Shown: piece after piece, positions 44,559 to 54,933 of the stretch
Layout of the letters: every line of letters starts with the position of its first letter
Position numbering within the stretch: position 1 is the stretch's first letter
Source: CAYOXD01 sp964407825
Lineage (GTDB): Bacteria > Desulfobacterota > Desulfobacteria > Desulfobacterales > JAFDDL01
Direction: 5' to 3'
DNA length: 64,000 nt
NCBI GenBank assembly: GCA_964407825.1
Contig: CAYOXD010000002.1
Span: 1-64,000 of the forward strand
Notes under the pieces: generated by a model
The model's database searches: none
Told to the model about the DNA's origin: nothing
Seen by the model: only the letters and a program-made list of their open reading frames with translations
Program-made: the position numbers and the translations under genes

Positions 44559-46169
44559 ATGGATAATTTAAATTATCTTACATACCCAATGAACGATGAT
44601 CTGTCAAGAGATTTCCAGGAACATACCAACACCCGGGTGACCAAGACCGCCGGCCTGGTGGGAGGCATCACTGTTTGCAGCAGGGTTCTCGGTTATCTGC
44701 GGGATATGATGCTTGCCTGGTTTTTTGGCGCCGGGTTCTTCGCGGATATATTCATCGCCGCGTTCCGGATTCCCAATCTCTGCAGGCGGCTCTTCAGCGA
44801 GGGGGCCTTCAGCATGGCCTTCATCCCGGTGTTTTCGCGATACCTGGAGCAGAATGGTCCCGCCGAGGCCTATGGCTTCGCGGGCAGCGCCTTTCGTTTC
44901 ACAGCCATTTTCCTGGGCGTCACGGTGCTGGCAGGCCTCCTCGGAGCCCCCCTGGTGACAGGCGCTCTGGCTCCGGGATTCATGGATCACCCCGGAAAAT
45001 TCGAGCAGGCCGTTCGTCTGGTTCGGATCATGCTGCCCTATGTGTACTGCATCGGCCTTGCCGGAGTCTGCATGGGCGTGCTCAATGTGCTGGGCCATTT
45101 CGCGGCGCCCGCCCTGGCGCCGGTCCTGTTGAACCTGACCATGATTGCAGCGATGGTGGGGGTATCGCAATTGTCCTCCCATTCGTCGGTACGGGTGACC
45201 GGCTTGGCCCTTGGGGTCGTGGCTGGCGGCGGTCTACAGCTGGCGCTTCAATTGTGGGTGCTGATGAAAAGAGGCGTTCCGCTGCTGAGAGGCGGTGGCA
45301 TTTTCCACCCCGGAATCAGACAGGTGGGCGCCATGATGGCGCCTACCCTGTTTGGTGCCTCGGTATTTCAAATCAATGTACTCTTGGATACCTTGCTGGC
45401 TTCACTTCTCGCTGAGGGGGCCATTTCCTATCTCTACTTCGCCGACCGGCTGGTTCAGTTTCCCCTCGGGGTTTTCGCCGTATCCATTGCAACAGCCGTA
45501 TATCCCACCATGGCCCGGCAGGCGGCAAGGCATGACATTTCCGCGCTTTATGACACCCTGAACCATGGCCTGAAGCTCTCCTTCTTCATGGCTCTCCCCA
45601 GCATGGCGGGACTGATCCTGCTTCGGGATCCCATCGTGGCGATGCTTTTCCAAAGAGGCGCCTTCGACGTTCACACGACCCGATTGACGGCCTCCGCGCT
45701 TTTATACTATGGTATCGGCATATGGGCCTTTTCGGCCATTCGCGTTACCCTGCCGGTTCTCTACGCCCTTGGCGATGTTCGGGCACCGGTAATGGCAGGT
45801 CTGACCGCCATTGCAGTCCATCTGCTGATGGGGCTTTTGCTGATGCGTCTCATGGGGTTCTCCGGCCTGGCCCTGGCGACAACCCTGGCCTCCGTCCTGA
45901 ACCTGTGGTTACTGCTGCGGGTGCTCCACTCTCGGCTCGGCCGGCGGGGAACCGGTGCGGTTGGGCGGTCTGCGATACGCTCCCTATTCTGCGCTGCCGC
46001 CATGGGTGTGGTAATCTGGATGATGGCACCTGCGGGTAGCGCGGATGCCGCCATGACCGTCCTGAGGGTGGGCGCTTGTGTTCTGACAGGTCTGTTGGTA
46101 TATACACTTCTGTCATATGCAGTGAACCGTGAGACGCTCCTTCGGGCGGTGGCGGTTTTCAGGAGATGA
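44559..46169 (+). CDS. murJ: Lipid II flippase MurJ
   Basis: A 536-residue inner-membrane flippase with about 14 helices. MurJ marks: KTAGLVGGITVCSRVLGYLRDMMLAWFFGAG near the start, IPNLCRRLFSEGAFSMAFIPVF with the functional Arg and Glu, and YLYFADRLVQFPLGVFAVSIATAVYPTMA. Lipid II is moved outward for peptidoglycan synthesis. The start may be ATG 44559 or 44589; neither has a clear ribosome site. The next gene (ftsB-like) starts at or near its stop. Confidence 0.95.
   Translation: MDNLNYLTYPMNDDLSRDFQEHTNTRVTKTAGLVGGITVCSRVLGYLRDMMLAWFFGAGFFADIFIAAFRIPNLCRRLFSEGAFSMAFIPVFSRYLEQNGPAEAYGFAGSAFRFTAIFLGVTVLAGLLGAPLVTGALAPGFMDHPGKFEQAVRLVRIMLPYVYCIGLAGVCMGVLNVLGHFAAPALAPVLLNLTMIAAMVGVSQLSSHSSVRVTGLALGVVAGGGLQLALQLWVLMKRGVPLLRGGGIFHPGIRQVGAMMAPTLFGASVFQINVLLDTLLASLLAEGAISYLYFADRLVQFPLGVFAVSIATAVYPTMARQAARHDISALYDTLNHGLKLSFFMALPSMAGLILLRDPIVAMLFQRGAFDVHTTRLTASALLYYGIGIWAFSAIRVTLPVLYALGDVRAPVMAGLTAIAVHLLMGLLLMRLMGFSGLALATTLASVLNLWLLLRVLHSRLGRRGTGAVGRSAIRSLFCAAAMGVVIWMMAPAGSADAAMTVLRVGACVLTGLLVYTLLSYAVNRETLLRAVAVFRR
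44579..44607 (-). promoter_or_regulatory. Promoter for rpsT
   Basis: TTGACA (44607-44602) and TATGTA (44584-44579) with 17 bases between, on the minus strand. It overlaps the first codons of murJ, so the two divergent genes may interfere with each other. Confidence 0.65.
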
Positions 46170-46213
46170 ATGCCAAGCGGCGCCGGCGGTGCGCAGAAGG
46201 ACATGACGTTTCG

Positions 46214-46513
46214 ATGAGTGCTAAGCAAAAATGGCTTCTGGGAATGGCCGCTCTGGGAATTATCATCATGTCCATCAATATGATCTGCGGTGAAAACGGC
46301 ATCTTGGACCTGCTTCACGTACGGCGGGACCATGCCCTTCTGGTCAGGAACAATCAGGCGATTCGGGAAGAAAACAGAACCCTTTCAAGGGAGATCGACC
46401 GGCTCAACAACGATCCCCAGTACCTGGAAGAGGTGGTGAAAAAGGAATCCAAGATGGTCCGACCGGGAGAGATTGTGGTTCACTTGAAAGACAAAAGAAA
46501 GGCAATCCCATGA
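46214..46513 (+). CDS. FtsB/DivIC-like septum protein
   Basis: A 99-residue protein with one membrane helix at about 6-26 (KWLLGMAALGIIIMSINMIC) and a periplasmic coiled coil (LVRNNQAIREENRTLSREIDRLNND), then EEVVKKESKMVRPGEIVVHL, the DivIC/FtsB signature. It bridges FtsQ and FtsL in the division complex. ATG 46214 gives the normal layout. An alternative ATG at 46166 overlaps the murJ stop but would add an Arg-rich lead. Confidence 0.85.
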   Translation: MSAKQKWLLGMAALGIIIMSINMICGENGILDLLHVRRDHALLVRNNQAIREENRTLSREIDRLNNDPQYLEEVVKKESKMVRPGEIVVHLKDKRKAIP

Positions 46514-46794
46514 AAGAACCATCGGATCCCACGACACCCAGCCTTGCCCGGGTCTATGCGGACCAGGGACATCTGCAGAAAGCTGCCCTCATATACCAGC
46601 GCCTCATGGAGGCGGCTCCCGAGTGCCGGGAATACGCAAGCGCCCTTGAGACGATTGAAAACCAACTGTCCCGGGAGCCTGGCATGGAAGAGGAAGCGGT
46701 ATTGGCTAAACGCCTTTGCACATGGATTGAGCTGGCGCTGGGCGTTGAGAGCATTGAACGGTTGCGAACGATTCACTCGGCACGAAAAGCCTGA
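46510..46794 (+). CDS. Small TPR-like hypothetical protein
   Basis: A 94-residue cytoplasmic protein starting ATGA-overlapped with the preceding gene stop. LARVYADQGHLQKAALIYQRLMEAAPECREY (about 12-42) is one TPR-type helix pair; the remainder is helical and acidic. I do not know a named family. Overlap suggests translation coupled to the FtsB-like gene, hence perhaps a role in envelope or division assembly. Confidence 0.7.
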   Translation: MKEPSDPTTPSLARVYADQGHLQKAALIYQRLMEAAPECREYASALETIENQLSREPGMEEEAVLAKRLCTWIELALGVESIERLRTIHSARKA

Positions 46795-46870
46795 CCGTTG
46801 ATTTGTACGGGCTAACCTTGCATAGGTCATCTGAAATTCTAAATACAAACCATATGATGGAGGTCTCCAG

Positions 46871-47350
46871 ATGAAAGGAACACGCGCTTCTAAAGGTATT
46901 CTTTCGGGAATTCTGCTCTTTATGGGAATCTTTTTCCTGGCCGGATGCGCCAGTATGGGCTCCAAATCTCCGCAGACCCCGGCAGGCGACGCCCTGAGCG
47001 AACAACAGAATGCTCCCCAATATCTTGACTTTGGCGATGTGTTGCTCCCCAAAGAGCTTTCGATCCAGCAGGACGACTCCTTTGTTTTCAAGACCAACGG
47101 CCAGACCGTCGGTCTCCTTTCCCTGAAGGGACGGGTGGATATGAACAGCCTCATCTCCTTCTTCGAAAACAACATGGGCAAGGACAACTGGCGTCTGATC
47201 AGCTATTTTAAATCCAAGCGAACCCTCATGTTATTCCAAAAGCAGGAGCGCTGGTGCGTCATCTCCATTTTGGACCAGGATTTCTACACCTATGCAAAGA
47301 TATGGGTCACCCCGAGCGTTGGCGGAAAGCCCATGGAAATGGTGAAGTAA
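46871..47350 (+). CDS. Conserved-looking outer-membrane lipoprotein
   Basis: A 159-residue lipoprotein with the signal ending FFLAGCASM (lipid Cys near 27). The globular part opens YLDFGDVLLPKELSIQQDDSFVF and has GLLSLKGRVDMNSLISFFENNM, then NWRLISYFKSKRTLMLFQKQERWCVISILD. This pattern of beta strands and a short helix resembles the 'putative lipoprotein' often found beside coaBC in deltaproteobacteria; I know no function. It precedes coaBC by 34 bases. Confidence 0.75.
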   Translation: MKGTRASKGILSGILLFMGIFFLAGCASMGSKSPQTPAGDALSEQQNAPQYLDFGDVLLPKELSIQQDDSFVFKTNGQTVGLLSLKGRVDMNSLISFFENNMGKDNWRLISYFKSKRTLMLFQKQERWCVISILDQDFYTYAKIWVTPSVGGKPMEMVK

Positions 47351-47384
47351 GGGATTCGCAACAAGGGTATCGTCATCCGGGATT

Positions 47385-48608
47385 ATGGCTTTATCAGTAT
47401 TAAATAAAAAACACCTCGTTCTGGGCGTCTCTGGAGGAATCGCCGCTTACAAGGCCTGCGAGCTGCTGAGACTGCTCCAGAAACAGGGAGCCCAGGTGCA
47501 AGTGATGATGACCCGCAACGCGGAGCGCTTTGTGGGCCCGACGACCTTTGAAGCCCTGTCTGGCCAGCCTGTGTGCACAAATCTTTTCGATGGGAGTGCA
47601 GGCAGCGCCATCGGTCATATCGACTGGGCGGAAAAGGCCGATGCCGTGGTGATCGCACCGGCCACCGCCAATATCATCGGAAAGCTTGCAAACGGCATTG
47701 CCGACGATGCCCTGAGCACCTTCCTTGTGGCAGTGAGGGCACCCCTTATCCTGTGCCCTGCCATGAATCCGCATATGTTCGAGAGTCCCGCCGTTCAGCG
47801 CAATCTGGAGTCCTTGCGCTCGGACGGCCGGTTTGTTATCGATCCGGTGACAGGCGAAATGGCCTGCGGCACCACGGGCGCCGGCCGCCTTCCGGAACCT
47901 GGGGATATTTTGGATCGGATATGCGCCTGCCTTTCCCCCAAGGACTTGAGGGGAAAGCGCGTGCTGATCTCCGCAGGCCCCACCCGGGAGGCAATCGACC
48001 CGGTCCGGTTCATCAGCAACCCCTCCACAGGCAAAATGGGCTACGCCATCGCCAGGGCCGCCGAGCATCGTGGCGCACAGGTAATCCTAGTGGCGGGCCC
48101 CACTGACCTGCCGGACCCCCAGCAGGTGTGCACCGTGCATGTGACCACCGCCCGGGAGATGGCGGAAGCCGTTTTTTCCCATATGCAGGACTGCGACATC
48201 ATTATCAAATCCGCAGCAGTGTCCGACTATAGGCCCCTTGCTCCAGAGTCCCATAAGATCAAGAAGCAGGAGGCAAAGGTGACCCTTGCCCTGGAAAGAA
48301 CCGAGGATATTCTCCTTACCCTGGGCGGTCGCAAGGGATGCCGGATGCTCGTGGGCTTTGCCGCGGAAACCCGGGACCTGGAGATCCATGCCAGGGAAAA
48401 GCTCCAGAAGAAGAACCTCGACATGCTCGTGGGTAACCTGATAGGACAACCGGGATCCGGCTTTGCGGGTGACACCAATCGGGTGTGCCTTTTCTTCAGG
48501 GACGGGACCCAGGAGCATCTGCCGGTAATGAGCAAGGATGCGGTGGCGGATCTGCTGCTGGACAAGATCCGCCAGCGAATGACCGGGCCCGCAGAGGCTG
48601 ATGTGTAA
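47385..48608 (+). CDS. coaBC: Bifunctional phosphopantothenoylcysteine decarboxylase/synthase
   Basis: A 407-residue CoA-pathway enzyme. The N-terminal CoaC flavoprotein half (about 1-185) begins KHLVLGVSGGIAAYKACELLR. It holds IDWAEKADAVVIAPATANIIGKLANGIADD and a Cys near MACGTTGAGRLPEP. The CoaB half (190-400) has LISAGPTREAIDPVRFISNPSTGKMGYAIA and IIIKSAAVSDYRP, which form CTP and phosphopantothenate sites. Length is typical. It forms a tight run with the UDG gene. Confidence 0.96.
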   Translation: MALSVLNKKHLVLGVSGGIAAYKACELLRLLQKQGAQVQVMMTRNAERFVGPTTFEALSGQPVCTNLFDGSAGSAIGHIDWAEKADAVVIAPATANIIGKLANGIADDALSTFLVAVRAPLILCPAMNPHMFESPAVQRNLESLRSDGRFVIDPVTGEMACGTTGAGRLPEPGDILDRICACLSPKDLRGKRVLISAGPTREAIDPVRFISNPSTGKMGYAIARAAEHRGAQVILVAGPTDLPDPQQVCTVHVTTAREMAEAVFSHMQDCDIIIKSAAVSDYRPLAPESHKIKKQEAKVTLALERTEDILLTLGGRKGCRMLVGFAAETRDLEIHAREKLQKKNLDMLVGNLIGQPGSGFAGDTNRVCLFFRDGTQEHLPVMSKDAVADLLLDKIRQRMTGPAEADV

Positions 48609-48666
48609 GCCTCTGCGCCACTGCCTTTTGCCCTTCGGGACAGAGGAGGCCACCTTGGAGGCACCC

Positions 48667-49377
48667 ATGGGCATTGCCCCCCTTTACACACTTCTGGACA
48701 ATATCGAGCATAGTCTTCGTCGCATGGCAGAGGCCGGACGCACCGGATTCGATGTTTCAGAAGATACCCTGGCGATCATAGACGGCTGGGGAAGCGGACC
48801 TCCCCAGAAATCCCGCGAAACGCTTTCCGAACTTGCCGCGGAGCTGAAAGACTGCCGGCGCTGCCGGCTCCACAGGGAGCGAGAGCATCTCGTCTTCGGC
48901 GAAGGAGCGCCTCATCCGCGGCTGGTCTTCGTCGGGGAGGGCCCGGGATTCGAGGAGGACCGGCAGGGACGGCCCTTCGTCGGCCCTGCCGGCGCACTGC
49001 TGACCCGGATTATCCGGGCCATGGGACTCGCCCGGGATCAGGTCTATATCTGCAACGTTGTGAAATGCCGACCGCCGGAGAACCGGACGCCCCAGGGGGA
49101 TGAGATCGACGCGTGCGGTCCCTTTCTGCGACGCCAGCTGCTGGCTCTCGAGCCGGCATGCATCTGCGCTCTAGGGGCTGTGGCCGCCCAGTTCCTTACG
49201 GGGACCCGAAGGGGTATATCCGAGCTTCGCGGCCGATTCTTCGATTATCACGGGATTCCTGTCATGCCCACCTTTCATCCGGCCTATCTGCTTCGGAACC
49301 CGGAGCGCAAGCGGGCGGTATGGGAGGATATACAGCAGATTATGGGCCGGCTCGGTCTCGAGGGGAGGGCCCAGTGA
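48667..49377 (+). CDS. Type-4 uracil-DNA glycosylase
   Basis: A 236-residue Fe-S base-excision enzyme. The ATG at 48667 has TTGGAGGCACCC upstream and is preferred over an earlier frame start that overlaps coaBC. Cys63-x2-Cys66 ... Cys134-x15-Cys150 matches the 4Fe-4S ligands of family 4. Motif 1 is VGEGPGFEEDRQGRPFVGPAGALL and motif 3 is MPTFHPAYLLRNPERK. It removes uracil from DNA. Its stop overlaps the next gene's GTG by four bases. Confidence 0.93.
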   Translation: MGIAPLYTLLDNIEHSLRRMAEAGRTGFDVSEDTLAIIDGWGSGPPQKSRETLSELAAELKDCRRCRLHREREHLVFGEGAPHPRLVFVGEGPGFEEDRQGRPFVGPAGALLTRIIRAMGLARDQVYICNVVKCRPPENRTPQGDEIDACGPFLRRQLLALEPACICALGAVAAQFLTGTRRGISELRGRFFDYHGIPVMPTFHPAYLLRNPERKRAVWEDIQQIMGRLGLEGRAQ

Positions 49378-50708
49378 AAAAGTCGTATTTCTGCCTGATC
49401 CTGATATTGCTTCTGTGGGTGTTTGCAGGGTCTGCCGCAGGCAAGACGGGCGCTATCGATGTCATGAAGATCTCCGGATCCATCAACCCGGGGGTGGCCG
49501 ATTTTCTTAAGAGCACCGTTGACCAGGCGACTTCCCATCATGCCGCATGTCTCATTATCGAGCTGGATACCCCTGGCGGACTGGCGGAATCCATGCGACA
49601 GATGGTCCAGACGATTCTGGCGAGCCCCGTTCCCGTCGTGGTATACGTGTCGCCCGCCGGCGCACGGGCTGCATCGGCAGGGGTGATGATCACCATGGCC
49701 GCCGATATTGCCGCCATGGCCCCCGGGACCAATATCGGTGCGGCCCATCCGGTGAACACCGGCGGTAAGAATATTGAATCGACCCTCAATGAAAAGATAA
49801 CCAACGACATGGTGGCCCAGGCCAGGAGCGTCGCCGAAAGACGGGGGCGCAACGCCGACTGGGTGGAAAAGGCGATCCGAAAGAGCGTATCCGTGACCGA
49901 AGTCCAGGCCGTTCGGGAACACATCGTGGACCTGGTGGCCACCGATCTCCAGGACCTTATCCACAAGATCGACGGACGGAAAATCGAAGGCAAGGGCACG
50001 CTCCATCTGGCGGGAGCCGCCATCGTTCCGGTGCGCGAGGGCTTTCGCACCAAGATCCTTAAGACCATCAGCGACCCCAATATCGCTTACATCCTCATGA
50101 TGATCGGGATGGCCGGACTTTTTTTCGAGCTGGCCAGTCCGGGTGTCATTCTCCCAGGGGTGGTGGGGGCGATGGCGATGATTCTGTCCTTCTTCGCTTT
50201 CCAGACGCTTTCGGTCAACTATGCCGGGATCCTGCTGATACTTCTGGCCCTGGTGTTCTTTGTCCTCGAGCTCAAGGTGACCAGCTACGGAATGCTCACG
50301 GTTGCGGGCGTCATCTGCCTTCTGCTCGGTTCCGTCATGCTCTTCAATCGGGGGGAAACCGGCGGCCCGCACCTGTCCACATCGGTTCTTGTCACCTCGG
50401 TCATTATGGTAACGGGATTTTTTGTGCTGGTGGGCTTGCTCGTTGTGCGGTCCCAGGTGGCACAGAGCCGGACCGGTGCAGAGGGGCTGGTGGGGGAGAT
50501 CGGTGTTGTCAAAATCCCCCTGACCCCCAAGGGGAAGGTCTTCGTTCACGGCGAGCTGTGGCATGCCACGGCAGCCCTTCCGTTGGAAGTCGGGACCCGG
50601 GTCCGCGTCACGCAGGTGATGAGTCTTCTTCTGGAGGTGGAGCCGGTGGAACCCGATGCGCCCAGGCAAGCTCCCGGGGCGTCCGGCGATAAGCAATTGC
50701 ACACCTAA
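49374..50708 (+). CDS. NfeD-type membrane serine protease
   Basis: A 444-residue membrane protein. GTG 49374 overlaps the UDG stop (GTGA) and has a GAGGGGAGGG ribosome site. A signal (3-25), a ClpP-class protease domain (about 25-230) with [40 protein letters not shown] (Ser and Lys nearby) and [10 protein letters not shown] follow. Four or five membrane helices (about 235-355) and an OB-fold NfeD tail ([12 protein letters not shown]) complete it. It is paired with slipin as in many genomes. Confidence 0.94.
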   Translation: MKKSYFCLILILLLWVFAGSAAGKTGAIDVMKISGSINPGVADFLKSTVDQATSHHAACLIIELDTPGGLAESMRQMVQTILASPVPVVVYVSPAGARAASAGVMITMAADIAAMAPGTNIGAAHPVNTGGKNIESTLNEKITNDMVAQARSVAERRGRNADWVEKAIRKSVSVTEVQAVREHIVDLVATDLQDLIHKIDGRKIEGKGTLHLAGAAIVPVREGFRTKILKTISDPNIAYILMMIGMAGLFFELASPGVILPGVVGAMAMILSFFAFQTLSVNYAGILLILLALVFFVLELKVTSYGMLTVAGVICLLLGSVMLFNRGETGGPHLSTSVLVTSVIMVTGFFVLVGLLVVRSQVAQSRTGAEGLVGEIGVVKIPLTPKGKVFVHGELWHATAALPLEVGTRVRVTQVMSLLLEVEPVEPDAPRQAPGASGDKQLHT

Positions 50709-50733
50709 CCTAATCCATTTGGAGGATCATACG

Positions 50734-51480
50734 ATGGTTGAATGGCTTTATCTGATTGTTCCGGTTGTTCTGTTCTTTTGGATCTCCGTCAAGGTGCTCA
50801 ACGAATATGAGCGGGGGGTTATTTTCAGACTCGGCCGCGTCATCAAGGCCAAGGGACCGGGACTGATCATTCTGGTGCCGATGGTCGACAAGATGATTAA
50901 GGTGAGTCTGCGGCTGGTGGCCCTGGACGTTGACCCGCAGGACGTCATCACCCGGGACAACGTGTCTGTAAAGGTCAATGCGGTGATCTATTTCCGTGTC
51001 ATCGATCCCATCAAGGCCATCGTCGAGGTGGAGAACTACAATTACGCCATGAGCCAGCTGGCGCAGACCACCCTGCGAAGCGTCCTCGGCCAGGCGGAGC
51101 TGGACGAATTGCTTTCGGACAGGGAGAAGATCAACTCCGAGCTTCAGGAGATTCTCGATCGGCATACCGACCCCTGGGGGGTGAAGGTGACCACGGTGGA
51201 ACTCAAGTACATCGATCTTCCCCAGGAGATGCAGCGCGCCATGGCCAAACAGGCCGAGGCAGAGCGGGAGCGGCGCGCCAAGGTCATTAATGCCGAGGGA
51301 GAATACCAGGCGGCGGCGAAGTTGGCCGAGGCTGCCACCATCATCCAGGAGCACCCGGTTGCCCTTCAGCTCCGGTATCTTCAGACCATGCGCGAGGTGT
51401 CCTCCGAAAACAATACCACCACCATCTTCCCCTTCCCGATGGATATGGTCAAGCCCTTCCTCAAGATGTTCAAGGATTAG
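50734..51480 (+). CDS. Slipin/stomatin-like SPFH protein
   Basis: A 248-residue SPFH protein. The ATG at 50734 follows a GGAGGAT ribosome site. A short hydrophobic segment (about 3-21) anchors it; the SPFH core has [53 protein letters not shown] and [26 protein letters not shown] coiled tail [21 protein letters not shown] follows. It probably forms an oligomeric cage with the upstream NfeD protease in membrane quality control. Confidence 0.95.
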   Translation: MVEWLYLIVPVVLFFWISVKVLNEYERGVIFRLGRVIKAKGPGLIILVPMVDKMIKVSLRLVALDVDPQDVITRDNVSVKVNAVIYFRVIDPIKAIVEVENYNYAMSQLAQTTLRSVLGQAELDELLSDREKINSELQEILDRHTDPWGVKVTTVELKYIDLPQEMQRAMAKQAEAERERRAKVINAEGEYQAAAKLAEAATIIQEHPVALQLRYLQTMREVSSENNTTTIFPFPMDMVKPFLKMFKD

Positions 51481-51636
51481 ATGCGGCGTGATCATTTAGC
51501 GCTTGCCTTTTTAATACGGAATGTTAGAATTCCAACCTTTGAACCGGTCCTTTCGCTGGGATCGGACAGTTGAGTCCAAAGAGCTGAAACTCAAGAAATT
51601 CCGGCCAAGCCCGGAGCGGAAAGGAGTTCGTGTTAG

Positions 51637-51957
51637 ATGGCTGCGAAGGAAAAGAAGGAAAAGGAAAAACCCCTGGAGAAAATGACCGCCAAGGAGCTTC
51701 GGGACATGGCGCTCGACATTAGCGATATCACCGGCGCCCACGGTATGAACAAACCCGAGCTGATATCCGCCATTAAGAAGGCCAAGGGCATCGCCGAGGA
51801 GTCCACCCGCCGCACCAGCACCAGTGTGCGCGAGATCAAGGTCAAAATTCGAGCATTGAAGGAGAAACGGGTTGCGGCCCTCGCCGCCAAGGACGCGACA
51901 CTGGCCACCCGTTACCGCCGAACCATCAGCCGGCTCAAGAAAATGACCCGCTCATGA
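51637..51957 (+). CDS. Rho-N/SAP-like small protein
   Basis: A 106-residue basic protein. After a Lys/Glu-rich start, LEKMTAKELRDMALDISDITGAHGMNKPELISAIKKAKGI (about 13-52) resembles the Rho termination-factor N-terminal or SAP-type helix-extended-loop-helix fold for nucleic acids. The tail is basic (SVREIKVKIRALKEKRVAAL and RRTISRLKKMTRS). ATGA overlap with xerC suggests coupled translation. A nucleic-acid role is an inference. Confidence 0.75.
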   Translation: MAAKEKKEKEKPLEKMTAKELRDMALDISDITGAHGMNKPELISAIKKAKGIAEESTRRTSTSVREIKVKIRALKEKRVAALAAKDATLATRYRRTISRLKKMTRS

Positions 51958-52883
51958 CCGGTAAGTTCCTGGCCTCCTGGATCGACACCTTCAAAGAGCA
52001 TCTGGAGGCCGAAAAGGGATACTCGCCCCATACCATCCGGTGCTATCAGCACGACTTGGCTGAATTCCAGGAGATCATGAGCGCTTCGGCGCGCAGTGGC
52101 GAGGGGGCGAAGGATACGGCGCTCGATCACATCTCGAGCCTGGAGATCCGAAGCTATCTGGCCGCGCTCTACAGGAAACGGAACGGGAAGCGCACCATCG
52201 CCCGCAAGCTCTCTGCCGTGCGGTCCCTGTTTCGATATCTGGTCAAGCATGGGGTGATCCAGAGCAGCCCCGCCGATGCTGTCTCGACCCCCAAGCAGAA
52301 CCGTTCCATTCCCGTGTGGCTGCCGGTGGATGACATGTTTCGCCTGCTCGATGCGCTGAAGGGAGACTCTCTGCTGACATTACGCAACCGGGCCATTTTC
52401 GAAACCATTTACTCTTGCGGGCTGCGGGTATCCGAAGCCGCCGGACTCGATGTGGAGGACGTGGACACATCGGAAAGACTGGTGAGGGTTCGGGGAAAGG
52501 GAAACAAGGAACGGGTGATTCCCATCGGCAAGGTTTCCCTTGAAGCAGTCGGCCGGTATCGGATGGCATTGGAAAATCAGGCCCCCACAGCGGAGAAGGC
52601 AGGCGGGCCTCTCTTTCTGAACAGGAACGGTGGGCGGCTGACGACCCGGTCCATGGCCCGTATCCTGGAGCGGGTATCCAGCCGGTGCGGGATCCCCATA
52701 CCGGTCAGCCCGCACGCCTTGCGACACTCCTTTGCCACCCACATGCTCGATGCGGGGGCCGATCTCAAGGTGGTCCAGGAGATGCTGGGGCACCAGAGCC
52801 TCAGCACCACTCAGCAGTATACCCATGTGAGTATCAGCCGGCTCATGGAAACCTATGACAAGGCTCATCCGAGAAAGGAATAG
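51954..52883 (+). CDS. xerC: Tyrosine recombinase XerC
   Basis: A 309-residue recombinase that resolves chromosome dimers at dif sites. An N-terminal SAM-like DNA-binding domain (about 8-110) precedes the catalytic domain. YSCGLRVSEAAGLDVEDVD gives the first Arg, GKGNKERVIPIG the beta-sheet Lys, and SPHALRHSFATHMLDAGADLKVVQEMLGHQSLSTTQQYTHV the HxxR, His and Tyr. Length is typical of XerC/D. Placement with hslVU repeats the known xerC-hslV-hslU (codVWX) order. Confidence 0.95.
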   Translation: MTGKFLASWIDTFKEHLEAEKGYSPHTIRCYQHDLAEFQEIMSASARSGEGAKDTALDHISSLEIRSYLAALYRKRNGKRTIARKLSAVRSLFRYLVKHGVIQSSPADAVSTPKQNRSIPVWLPVDDMFRLLDALKGDSLLTLRNRAIFETIYSCGLRVSEAAGLDVEDVDTSERLVRVRGKGNKERVIPIGKVSLEAVGRYRMALENQAPTAEKAGGPLFLNRNGGRLTTRSMARILERVSSRCGIPIPVSPHALRHSFATHMLDAGADLKVVQEMLGHQSLSTTQQYTHVSISRLMETYDKAHPRKE

Positions 52884-52919
52884 GCGGATGGACGGGGAAA
52901 CCCGGAGGGGGCATTGACC

Positions 52920-53456
52920 ATGGATTTTCACGGTACGACCATTCTGGCGATTCGGCACAAGGGGCGGATGGTGATGGCCGGTGACGGCCAGGTGACGCTC
53001 CAGAGCACCGTCGTCAAGCACCGGGCCCGAAAGGTCCGGCGCATTTACAACGACCGGATCATTGTGGGGTTTGCCGGCGCCACGGCGGATGCCTTGAACC
53101 TGTTCGACAGGCTTGAGGCCAAACTCGAGCAGTATCACGGGAACCTGACCCGCAGCGCCGTGGAACTGGCCAGGGACTGGCGAACGGACCGCTACCTTCG
53201 AAAATTGGAGGCCATGATGATTGCCGCGGATCGCACCAGCCTCTTCCTTATTTCCGGGAACGGAGACATTATCGAGCCGGACGAACCGGTGATGGCTATC
53301 GGATCCGGAGGGGTCGCCGCCCAAGCGGCTGCCACCGCCCTGATGCGGCATTCCAGCCTCGATGCGGCGGGCATCGTCGGCGAGGCCATGAAGATCGCGG
53401 CTTCCCTGTGCATTTACACCAACGAGGCGTTTACCATCGAGACCCTTGATGAATAG
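52920..53456 (+). CDS. hslV: ATP-dependent protease peptidase subunit HslV
   Basis: A 178-residue proteasome-like subunit. The ATG at 52920 gives [15 protein letters not shown]; the catalytic Thr must be exposed by removing five residues. AGDGQVTL and [31 protein letters not shown] are family marks, with [14 protein letters not shown] later. It docks to HslU, encoded next. Confidence 0.96.
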   Translation: MDFHGTTILAIRHKGRMVMAGDGQVTLQSTVVKHRARKVRRIYNDRIIVGFAGATADALNLFDRLEAKLEQYHGNLTRSAVELARDWRTDRYLRKLEAMMIAADRTSLFLISGNGDIIEPDEPVMAIGSGGVAAQAAATALMRHSSLDAAGIVGEAMKIAASLCIYTNEAFTIETLDE

Positions 53457-53485
53457 CAACCGCCGGAAGGGTTGGGTTATTCCCC

Positions 53486-54865
53486 ATGAACAATCTTAAA
53501 CCATCTGAAATTGTAAAAGAACTTGATAAATACATCATCGGGCAGCACAAGGCCAAGCGATCCGTTGCCATCGCCCTGCGAAACCGTTGGCGCCGGCAGC
53601 AGGTCCCCGAGGAGCTCCGGGATGAGATTGCGCCGAAAAATATCATTCTGATCGGCCCTACGGGGGTCGGCAAGACGGAGATCGCCAGACGCCTTTCGCG
53701 GTTGACCGATTCACCCTTCATTAAGGTGGAGGCATCCAAGTTCACCGAGGTCGGTTATGTGGGCAGGGATGTGGAGTCGATGATCCGGGACATGCTGGAG
53801 GTTACACTGAACATCCAGAAGGCCCGAGAGCAGGAGGCGGTTCAGGATAAGGCCCAGCAGATCGCCGAGGAACGGCTCCTCGATCTTCTGCTGCCCAAGG
53901 CCTCACCGCAGGAGCAATCGCTGGAAACGCCGCCTCCCGGCAGGCCGACCCTCGAACCGGTGCCGGACGCCCAGGACAACGCCGTGTCCACCACCAGGGA
54001 TAAGCTCCGCAGCATGCTGCGGGCCGGGAAGCTCGATGAGCGCTTCGTGGACCTGGACGTGCCGGACCGGAGCATGCCGGTGGTAGAGATCTTCTCCAAT
54101 GTGGGCATGGAGGAGATGGGGATCAATTTCAAGGACATGTTCGGGTCCCTGCTGCCAAAGTCCACCAAACGCCGGAAGGTCAAGGTCCGGGAAGCTCGGG
54201 CACTTCTGGCCCAGGAGGAGGCCCAGGGCCTGGTGGATATGGACAGGGTGGTCAAGATCTCCATCGAAAAGGTAGAGCAGTCCGGCATCGTTTTTCTAGA
54301 CGAGATCGACAAGATCGCCGGCAAGAGCAGCGGCCAGGGCCCGGATGTTTCCCGGGAAGGGGTGCAGCGGGATCTTCTGCCCCTGGTGGAGGGAAGCACC
54401 GTTTCCACCAAGTACGGTCCGGTCAAGACGGATCATATCCTCTTCATCGCCTCAGGTGCCTTTCACGTAGCCAAGCCCTCGGATCTCATTCCGGAACTCC
54501 AGGGCCGTTTTCCCATTCGCGTGGAGCTCGACTCCCTTGGGGCCCAGGAGTTTGTGCGGATCCTCCGGGAGCCGAAAAACGCCCTGTTGGTCCAATACAC
54601 GGCAATGCTGGAGACCGAGGGGGTGACGGTGCGATTCGAGGATGCCGCCGTGTCGGATATTGCCCGGATCGCGGAAGAGGTCAACACGCGGACCGAGAAC
54701 ATCGGCGCCCGGCGTCTTCATACCATCATGGAATGCCTGCTGGAGGACATTCTGTTCGAGGCGCCTGACACCACCGGCCGGGAGGTGATGGTCGACGCCG
54801 GCTTCGTGGCCGAAAAACTCAAGGGCATCAAGGACAACGAGGACCTCAGCCGGTATATTCTATAG
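53486..54865 (+). CDS. hslU: ATP-dependent protease ATPase subunit HslU
   Basis: A 459-residue AAA+ unfoldase. [34 protein letters not shown] opens the protein. Walker A is GPTGVGKTE (57-65), and the pore loop [15 protein letters not shown] follows near 90. An intermediate I-domain (about 115-240), Walker [12 protein letters not shown] and the C-terminal sensor with [24 protein letters not shown] complete it. It works with HslV, whose gene ends 29 bases upstream. Confidence 0.97.
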   Translation: MNNLKPSEIVKELDKYIIGQHKAKRSVAIALRNRWRRQQVPEELRDEIAPKNIILIGPTGVGKTEIARRLSRLTDSPFIKVEASKFTEVGYVGRDVESMIRDMLEVTLNIQKAREQEAVQDKAQQIAEERLLDLLLPKASPQEQSLETPPPGRPTLEPVPDAQDNAVSTTRDKLRSMLRAGKLDERFVDLDVPDRSMPVVEIFSNVGMEEMGINFKDMFGSLLPKSTKRRKVKVREARALLAQEEAQGLVDMDRVVKISIEKVEQSGIVFLDEIDKIAGKSSGQGPDVSREGVQRDLLPLVEGSTVSTKYGPVKTDHILFIASGAFHVAKPSDLIPELQGRFPIRVELDSLGAQEFVRILREPKNALLVQYTAMLETEGVTVRFEDAAVSDIARIAEEVNTRTENIGARRLHTIMECLLEDILFEAPDTTGREVMVDAGFVAEKLKGIKDNEDLSRYIL

Positions 54866-54933
54866 CGTTTTGGGTAACGATGAGTCGATTTACCGACATG
54901 AAGGGGAGTTTGAGACCCTGAAGTGATGAAAGA

